Part shown: positions 58,889-64,000 of the stretch, piece by piece
How positions within the stretch are numbered: the stretch's first letter is position 1
Layout of the letters: the number at the start of each line of letters is the position of its first letter
Origin: Labrys wisconsinensis
Lineage (GTDB): Bacteria > Pseudomonadota > Alphaproteobacteria > Rhizobiales > Labraceae
Reading direction: 5' to 3'
DNA: 64,000 nt
Assembly (NCBI RefSeq): GCF_030814995.1
Contig: NZ_JAUSVX010000016.1
Location: 124,001-188,000, forward strand
Translations under genes and position numbers: made by a program
The notes under the pieces: generated by a model
Seen by the model: the letters and a program-made list of their open reading frames with translations, nothing else
The model's database searches: none
What the model was told of the DNA's origin: nothing

Positions 58889-59652
58889 GCGCCGCCCCGC
58901 TCCTGCAAGTCCGCGGCCTCACCAAGCGCTATGGCGGGGTGACGGCGGTCGCCGATGTCGGCTTCGACCTCGCGGCCGGCGAGCTCCTGGCCATGGTCGG
59001 CCCGAACGGCGCCGGCAAGACCACCTGCTTCAACATGCTCAACGGCCAGCTTGCGCCCGACGGCGGCACGGTGCGCATCGCCGGCATCGACACGGCCGGG
59101 CTGCCGCCGCGCCGCATCTGGCAGATCGGGGTCGGCCGCACCTTCCAGATCGCCGCCACCTTCCAGTCGATGACCGTGAGCGAGAACGTCGAGACCGCCC
59201 TGCTCTCCCATGCCGGCCGCCTCGGTTCGGTCTTCGGCCGGGCGCACGCCTTCCGCGCCGAGGCCGAGGCGCTGCTGGAGCGGGTCGGCCTCGGCCCTCT
59301 CGCCGGCCGGCCCGCCGGCATTCTCGCCTATGGCGACGTCAAGCGGCTGGAGCTCGCCCTGGCGCTCGCGAGCCGCCCCCGGCTCCTGCTGATGGACGAG
59401 CCGGCCGCCGGCATGGCGCCGCGCGAGCGGGTGGCGCTGATGCGCCTGGTGGCGCAGACCGCGCGGTCCGGCACCATCGGCGTGCTGTTCACCGAGCACG
59501 ACATGGACGTGGTGTTCGAGAATGCCGACCGGGTGATGGTGCTCGACCGCGGGCGGCTGATCGCCGAGGGCTCGCCCGCCGCGGTGCGCAGCGATCCCGA
59601 GGTGCAGGCCGTCTATCTCGGCAAGGGGCTGACCTACGAGGCCGGGGCATGA
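58885..59652 (+). CDS. Liv-type ABC ATPase, LivG-like
   Basis: A 255-residue ATPase: Walker A GPNGAGKTTC near residue 38, Q-loop in GRTFQIAATF, an atypical signature AYGDVKRLELALAL (family usually LSYGxQRRLEIARAL), Walker B LLLMDEPAAGM and switch His in LFTEHDMDVVF. The LivG family has the C-terminal extension present here. It overlaps the permease stop and the LivF start by ATGA on each side. Confidence 0.92.
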   Translation: MSAAPLLQVRGLTKRYGGVTAVADVGFDLAAGELLAMVGPNGAGKTTCFNMLNGQLAPDGGTVRIAGIDTAGLPPRRIWQIGVGRTFQIAATFQSMTVSENVETALLSHAGRLGSVFGRAHAFRAEAEALLERVGLGPLAGRPAGILAYGDVKRLELALALASRPRLLLMDEPAAGMAPRERVALMRLVAQTARSGTIGVLFTEHDMDVVFENADRVMVLDRGRLIAEGSPAAVRSDPEVQAVYLGKGLTYEAGA

Positions 59653-60371
59653 ACGCGGGCGAGCCGACGGCGATGCTGGAGGTCCGCGATCTCGACGCCT
59701 GGTACGGGCCGGCGCAGATCCTGTTCGGCGTGGCGCTGGACGTGCCGCGCGGCGCGGTCACCGCCCTGCTCGGGCGCAACGGCGCGGGCAAGTCGACCAC
59801 CTTCAAGGCCCTGATCGGGCTCGGCCCGCGCCGCGGCGGCACGATCCGCTTCGCGGGCCGCGACATCGCGGGCCTGCCGACCCATGCCGTGGCGCGGCTG
59901 GGCCTGGGCTATGTCCCGGAGGACCGGCGCGTCTTCGCCGATCTCACGGTCGAGGAGAACCTCGCCGTCGGCCGGCAGCCGCCGCGGCCGGGGCTGGAGC
60001 CCTGGACGCCGGAACGGCTCTACGCGCTCTTTCCCAACCTGGCGGCGATGCGCGGGCGCCCCGGCGGCCGGATGAGCGGCGGCGAGCAGCAGATGCTGAC
60101 CATCGCCCGCACCCTGATGGGCAATCCCCTCATGGTGCTGCTGGACGAGCCGTCGGAGGGCCTCGCCCCCCGGATCGTCGAGGAGATGGCCGCCGCCATC
60201 CTCGCCATGAAGCGTCAGGGCGTCAGCCTGCTCGTCTCGGAGCAGAACCTGCACTTCGCCCGGCTGATCGCCGACCGCGCCGTCATCCTGGAGAGCGGAC
60301 GGACGCGCTTTTCCGGCACGATGCGGGAGCTGGAGACCGACGCGGCGGGAAGCGCCTATCTCTCGCTGTAA
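59649..60371 (+). CDS. Liv-type ABC ATPase, LivF-like
   Basis: A 240-residue ATPase with Walker A GRNGAGKSTT near residue 43, the LivF-type YVPEDRRVFADLTVEENL segment, signature MSGGEQQMLTIARTL, Walker B VLLDEPSEGLAP and the switch His region VSEQNLHFA. Pairs with LivG to power the fused permease. Last gene of the importer operon. Confidence 0.93.
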   Translation: MNAGEPTAMLEVRDLDAWYGPAQILFGVALDVPRGAVTALLGRNGAGKSTTFKALIGLGPRRGGTIRFAGRDIAGLPTHAVARLGLGYVPEDRRVFADLTVEENLAVGRQPPRPGLEPWTPERLYALFPNLAAMRGRPGGRMSGGEQQMLTIARTLMGNPLMVLLDEPSEGLAPRIVEEMAAAILAMKRQGVSLLVSEQNLHFARLIADRAVILESGRTRFSGTMRELETDAAGSAYLSL

Positions 60372-60481
60372 GCGGCACAGGCGCGGGGGCTGCGTACGCC
60401 TGCGCAGGAGCCGGGCCGCAATTCCGCCAGAATGCACGTCAACCTAACCCGACGGGTGGGGGCGCTGCGCCGGAGGATGCG

Positions 60482-60808
60482 ATGCGCCTTTTGATCGTTA
60501 CCGGAATTCTCGCCGCCCTCGTGGCGCCCGTGCCGCAGGCACAGGCCGTCGGGTGCCTCTCCGGAGCCGTGGCCGGCGGCGTCGCCGGGCACTATGCCGG
60601 TCACCACGCCGTGCTCGGCGCGCTCGGGGGCTGCGTGGTCGGGCACCACCTCGCCGTCCAGAAGAAGAAGAGGCTGAAGGAGCAGCAGCTCCAGGCCCAG
60701 CCGACGGCGGCGCCCGCCACGCCCCCGCCGACCACGCCCGCCCCGACGACGCCCGCTCCGGCCACGCCCGTTCCGGCCACGCCGGCGCCGGCCACACAGA
60801 CCCCGTGA
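60482..60808 (+). CDS. Small exported protein with Gly-rich segment and Pro/Thr/Ala tail
   Basis: A 108-residue protein with a signal peptide (LLIVTGILAALVAPVPQAQA) and a glycine-zipper-like hydrophobic segment (SGAVAGGVAGHYAGHHAVLG, then ALGGCVVGHH). A basic QKKKRLKEQQ patch follows, then a low-complexity tail of TPAP/ATPxP repeats. The tail would span the periplasm or lie on the surface. No enzyme motif is seen. Function unknown. Confidence 0.65.
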   Translation: MRLLIVTGILAALVAPVPQAQAVGCLSGAVAGGVAGHYAGHHAVLGALGGCVVGHHLAVQKKKRLKEQQLQAQPTAAPATPPPTTPAPTTPAPATPVPATPAPATQTP

Positions 60809-60921
60809 GCCGACGGCCCGGGCCTTCCGGCCCGGAGCCCCCCAAAGCTCCCCCTTGCGTCCTGCAACCGTCGGTTCATAGTCCCGAGGCGTTGCGTCGA
60901 TCCGACCGGAGGGTTGAGACA

Positions 60922-61176
60922 ATGGTTCCGAGCATGCGTATCTTCGCTGCCGCCGTCCTGCTGCCGTTCATGGCCTCGGGCGCCCTGGCCGATGCGACCT
61001 GCAAGGCCCAGGCGACCGACAAGAAGCTGGCGGGCGCCGCCCTGGCCAGCTTCACCAAGAAATGCACCGGCGACGCGCAGACCGCCTGCGACGCGCAGGC
61101 GACGGCCAAGAAGCTGGCGGGGGCGGCCAAGACCTCCTTCACCAAGAAATGCGTCGCCGACGCGGTCGGCGGCTGA
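60922..61176 (+). CDS. PsiF-repeat small secreted protein
   Basis: An 84-residue protein: signal peptide (MRIFAAAVLLPFMASGALA), then two near-identical PsiF-type repeats, CKAQATDKKLAGAALASFTK and CDAQATAKKLAGAAKTSFTK, each followed by a KKC end that gives paired cysteines. PsiF-like proteins are induced by phosphate starvation in enterobacteria; the role here is unknown. ATG 60922 follows GGAGGG. Confidence 0.8.
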   Translation: MVPSMRIFAAAVLLPFMASGALADATCKAQATDKKLAGAALASFTKKCTGDAQTACDAQATAKKLAGAAKTSFTKKCVADAVGG

Positions 61177-61327
61177 CCGCCGGCGCCCGTCGCCGCATCC
61201 CTCCGGCGGCCCGCGACGGGGCCGCCGCCCTCCACGGACGTGATGCCATGGCGGAGCTGATCGAGCGGGCCGGCGCGACGGCACATCGGCATGGTTGCGG
61301 CGATGCCCCGACGAGGAGGCCGTGTCG

Positions 61328-63067
61328 ATGAGCGCCGCCTCCGGCAGGGACGAGCCGGCGCGCCGGTCCTGGCCGCTCCTGCGCTCGCTGTCCGGCTGGA
61401 CGATCGCCGATCTCGGCCGGGACGTCCTCGCCGGCGTCACGCTCGCGGCCATCGCCGTTCCCGAGCAGATGGCGACGGCGCGCCTGGCCGGCTTCGCGCC
61501 GCAGATCGGCTTCCATGCCTTCATCGCGGGATCGCTGGCCTTCGCGGTGTTCGGCGCCAGCCGCTTCCTCTCCGTGGGCGCCGATTCCACCGTCGCGCCG
61601 ATCTTCGCCGCCGGCCTGGCGCTGCTGGCGGCGGCCGGCTCGCCGCAATCCCTGGCCGCCGCCGCGGCCCTGGCGATGATGGTGGGCGTGCTGGTCTGCG
61701 CCTGCGGCCTCCTGCGCTTCGGGTGGATCGCCGACCTCCTGTCGGTTCCGGTGACGACCGGCTTCCTGGCCGGCATCGCCATCCATATCGCCATCTCGCA
61801 ATTGCCGAGCCTGCTCGACCTGCCGCCGCCCGACGGCGGCACGATGATCCAGCGGCTGATCACGCTGCTGCAGGGCCTGCCCGGCCTCAATCCGTTCAGC
61901 ACGGCGATCGGCCTCGGCGTCCTCGCCACCGTGCTGGTCTGCGAGCGGATCAGCCCGCGGATCCCGGGCGCCCTCATCGCCCTCGCCCTGGCGACGCTGG
62001 CGGTGATGGCCTTCGGCCTGGAGAGCCGCGGCGTCACGGTGCTCGGGCCGCTCCCGAGCGGATTGCCCCGGCCCAGCCTGCCGGCGATCGAGCTGATCGA
62101 GCTGCGCTCGCTCGTGCCTCTCGCGATGATCGTCGCGATGGTGGTGATGATGCAGACGGCCGCGACGACGCGCTCCTTCCCGCCGCCCGGGGCGATGCCG
62201 GACGTCGACCGGGACTTCATCGGCGCCGGGGCCGGCAACATCCTGTCCGGGCTGCTCGGGGCCTTCCCGGTGAATGCCAGCCCGCCGCGCACCGCCATCG
62301 TCGCGGAGACCGGCGGCCGCTCCCAGCTCGGCAGCCTGGTGGCGGCCGCCATCGTGCTGGTGCTGGCGATGGCGGCGGGCGGGCTGCTGGCCCATGTGCC
62401 GCACGCGGCGCTCGCGGGCGTGCTCCTGTTCGTGGCGCAGCGGATCTTCCGCCTCCAGACCTTCGCCAGGGTCTGGCGTGAAACCCGGGCCGAATTCGCC
62501 CTGATCCTCGTCACCATGATCGCGATCGTCACGCTGCCGATCGAGGTCGGGGTGGCCGTCGGGATCGGCCTCTCCCTGCTGCACGGCATCTGGAGCATGA
62601 CGCGGGCCCAGCCCCTGCGCTTCGAGAGGATCGTCGGGACCCCGGTGTGGTGGCCGCCGGCGCCGGGCCTGCAGACCGAGCCGGTGCCCGGCGTGCTGGT
62701 GGTGGGCTTCCAGGCCCCCCTCTCCTTCCTCAACGCCGACGTGTTCCGGCGCGGCGTCCGGGCCCTGGTCGACGGCCTCGCCGAGCCGCCCGGGCTCATC
62801 GTGCTGGAGGCGAGCAGCATCATCGAGATCGACTTCACCGCGGCGCAGGCCCTGCGCGAGGTGATCCTTGGCTGCCGCTCCGGCGGCGCCGTCTTCGCCA
62901 TGGCGCGGCTGGAATCGATCCGCGCCCGGGAGGCCCTCGCCCGCTTCGGCCTCGAGGACGTGCTCGGGCCGGGGCATCTCTTCCCCAGCGTCGATGCGGC
63001 GGTCACGGCCCTGGCGGGAGCAGCGGCCGCGCATGCGCCCTCCCCGCCGGAGGCGGCCCGGCGCTGA
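61328..63067 (+). CDS. SulP-family anion transporter with STAS domain
   Basis: A 579-residue transporter. The SulP membrane part spans ~25-400 (DVLAGVTLAAIAVPEQMATA, PQIGFHAFIAGSLAFAVFGA, VPVTTGFLAGIAIHIAISQL, and AGNILSGLLGAFPVNASPPRTA with the SulP consensus). The cytoplasmic STAS domain spans ~465-560 (GVLVVGFQAPLSFLNADVFR, LIVLEASSIIEIDFTAAQAL). The family carries sulfate, bicarbonate or dicarboxylates, usually with H+ or Na+. ATG 61328 precedes a polar start. A short hairpin follows the stop. Confidence 0.92.
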   Translation: MSAASGRDEPARRSWPLLRSLSGWTIADLGRDVLAGVTLAAIAVPEQMATARLAGFAPQIGFHAFIAGSLAFAVFGASRFLSVGADSTVAPIFAAGLALLAAAGSPQSLAAAAALAMMVGVLVCACGLLRFGWIADLLSVPVTTGFLAGIAIHIAISQLPSLLDLPPPDGGTMIQRLITLLQGLPGLNPFSTAIGLGVLATVLVCERISPRIPGALIALALATLAVMAFGLESRGVTVLGPLPSGLPRPSLPAIELIELRSLVPLAMIVAMVVMMQTAATTRSFPPPGAMPDVDRDFIGAGAGNILSGLLGAFPVNASPPRTAIVAETGGRSQLGSLVAAAIVLVLAMAAGGLLAHVPHAALAGVLLFVAQRIFRLQTFARVWRETRAEFALILVTMIAIVTLPIEVGVAVGIGLSLLHGIWSMTRAQPLRFERIVGTPVWWPPAPGLQTEPVPGVLVVGFQAPLSFLNADVFRRGVRALVDGLAEPPGLIVLEASSIIEIDFTAAQALREVILGCRSGGAVFAMARLESIRAREALARFGLEDVLGPGHLFPSVDAAVTALAGAAAAHAPSPPEAARR

Positions 63068-63102
63068 GCCGGCCGGCATGGCCGCCCCTCCCGTTGACGC
63101 TG

Positions 63103-63119
63103 ATCCGGCATCGCCGGAT
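63103..63119. terminator. Short hairpin after the SulP gene
   Basis: ATCCGGC-ATC-GCCGGAT is a 7-bp stem with a 3-nt loop 36 bp after the SulP stop. No T-tract follows directly, so it is at best a weak terminator. The remaining ~300-bp spacer holds one other short palindrome. Confidence 0.4.
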
Positions 63120-63309
63120 AGTGAACATAACGGGAACATTTGGGAGCCTGTCCATGCCCGATGCCAGTTTTGCCGGCGCTGCGCGGCGCCGGAGCGATAT
63201 CGCCGCGGCCGATGCCGCGCCAGCGACGGGCGCGGGCTCGCCGATGGCGTTACAGCGTCGTGACGCGGCTTGCGCAACCACTGGTCGCGCCCCTTGCCAT
63301 GCAACCCTC

Positions 63310-63326
63310 TCTGACGTAGCGTCAGA
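63310..63326 (+). promoter_or_regulatory. Palindrome before the SpvB/TcB-like gene
   Basis: TCTGACG-TAG-CGTCAGA, 7-bp arms, 43 bp before the toxin start codon. It could be an operator or the start of the leader RNA. No clear -35/-10 pair is seen around it. Confidence 0.4.
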
Positions 63327-63369
63327 CCACTTCGCCGGGGCTGGTGGGCACGGGGCTCGGGGAAGCACC

Positions 63370-64000
63370 ATGACAGGGACGAACGGCAAGGGCCGGCGTC
63401 GGGCCGGTGTGGCCTGCTTGCTGGCCGCGATGAGCACGATGGTGCTTGCAGCGCCGGCCTGGTCCGCTGCGGGTGACGGCGCGCGACAGGATGCACGCCC
63501 GATCGCAATGGCCGCAGCGCTGACTCCTGTCGCAGCTCCGGCCGTGCCGGTTGCGGGCGGCCCTCGCGTGCCGGTGGCGGATCCCACCCGCGAACCGCCG
63601 GCGTCGAGTCCGACGCCGTCGCACGCGTCCGAGACGATTCCAAAAGACGAGCCGGCACGGACGGCCGAACCGAGCCCGTCGGCGCAGACGTCGCCTCCCC
63701 TGGCGACGGCCGACGGCAAGGACGCGCCGGCCGTCGACGGCGCTGTGAAGGCCGAGGCCGCCGCAGCTCCGGCCGCCACGCTCGCCGCCGCAACCGATCA
63801 GGACGACCCGCTTGCCGCCTTCGGAGCGAAGACCGGCGTCGTCGGCAAGATCCAGCCGCCGCCCTCGAACGGCTCCTTCACCCAGCGCGTGTCCCTGGAG
63901 GCGCCCTCCTTCCACGGCATCGAGCCGAAGCTCGCCCTGGTCTACGATTCCAACGGCGGCGTCCGCGCCGGCGGCTGGTGGGCGGGCTTCGCCGGCATCG
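63370..64000 (+). CDS. Secreted SpvB/TcB-type (Rhs-like) toxin, 5' part only
   Basis: An open frame of 210 codons continues past the right edge. It begins with a signal peptide (RRRAGVACLLAAMSTMVLAAPAWSA, read in pieces), followed by ~120 residues of Ala/Pro/Ser/Thr-rich linker. Around residue 155 comes the conserved SpvB/TcB N-terminal block: GKIQPPPSNGSFTQRVSLEA, then HGIEPKLALVYDSNGGVRAG and GWWAGFAGI. In Tc and Rhs/polymorphic toxins this starts the large shell that encloses a C-terminal toxin. What toxin it carries cannot be seen here. Confidence 0.8.
   Translation, partial: MTGTNGKGRRRAGVACLLAAMSTMVLAAPAWSAAGDGARQDARPIAMAAALTPVAAPAVPVAGGPRVPVADPTREPPASSPTPSHASETIPKDEPARTAEPSPSAQTSPPLATADGKDAPAVDGAVKAEAAAAPAATLAAATDQDDPLAAFGAKTGVVGKIQPPPSNGSFTQRVSLEAPSFHGIEPKLALVYDSNGGVRAGGWWAGFAGI

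Noticed and set aside
60601-63793. Two long minus-strand frames antisense to the SulP gene
   Set aside because: Shadow frames of the SulP transporter and PsiF-like genes; composition is Arg/Gly/Ala-rich and no motif is present.

Overview
The window is GC-rich throughout (coding regions are dominated by G/C third positions) and carries genes typical of a soil or rhizosphere alphaproteobacterium. CUT2, dipeptide-type and Liv-type ABC importers, LacI regulators, DUF3309 and PsiF-like small proteins, and a CGTCATGGCCGGG-type inverted repeat all suggest a member of the Hyphomicrobiales (Rhizobiales). This is inference; no rRNA is present to confirm it.

Left part (1-8.1 kb): a CPA1 cation/proton antiporter cut by the window edge, a TetR regulator overlapping a DUF900 lipoprotein hydrolase, a Gfo/Idh/MocA oxidoreductase, a GFA-family protein and an acetamidase/formamidase-family protein. 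After these come an orphan ParD-like antitoxin and an XRE-ImmA/IrrE plus DUF4411 toxin-antitoxin pair.

Hydrolase island (8.1-21.3 kb): the most unusual region. Two proteins share an N-terminal effector-associated-domain-like (EAD1-like) module; one has a membrane helix and the other a trypsin-like protease. Next to them are a PGRP/amidase-fold protein, a pesticin/T4-lysozyme-like muramidase, a subtilisin-like protease, a divergent trypsin-nuclease (DNA/RNA non-specific endonuclease) fusion, a caspase, a metzincin metalloprotease, two small membrane proteins and one unrecognised protein. No Sec or Tat signal is visible on any of the enzymes. The block looks like a membrane-tethered, protease-driven conflict or cell-death system, without a recognisable STAND NTPase or kinase in the window.

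Catabolic regulon (22.8-33.2 kb): a LacI repressor with operator TACAAACGTTTGTA in front of a cupin gene and in front of a seven-gene operon. The operon encodes a TIM-barrel isomerase, a Gfo/Idh/MocA dehydrogenase, a DAO-type FAD oxidoreductase, a Tat-exported family-5 binding protein, two permeases and a fused DppD-DppF ATPase. It appears to import and oxidise one compound whose identity I cannot read.

Decayed accessory zone (33.4-39.3 kb): SRPBCC protein, frameshifted NTF2 fragment, SigX5-like ECF sigma factor, RibD/DHFR-like reductase, four-helix membrane protein, GST, truncated PP2C phosphatase, HigBA-like pair, and a 45-nt fragment matching the 3' half of a tRNA-Arg(CCG). The fragment is a probable integration scar.

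Right part (39.5-64 kb): small membrane proteins, a sorbosone-dehydrogenase-like protein, a CUT2 sugar importer with a divergent LacI regulator and a readable promoter/operator, a SnoaL/hydrolase/XRE/DUF1330 cluster, and a RES-Xre toxin-antitoxin pair. Further right are an APC permease operon with several tiny membrane proteins, a Liv-type ABC importer with fused LivH-LivM permeases, two small secreted proteins, a SulP-STAS transporter, and the 5' end of a secreted SpvB/TcB-type (Rhs-like) toxin gene running off the window.
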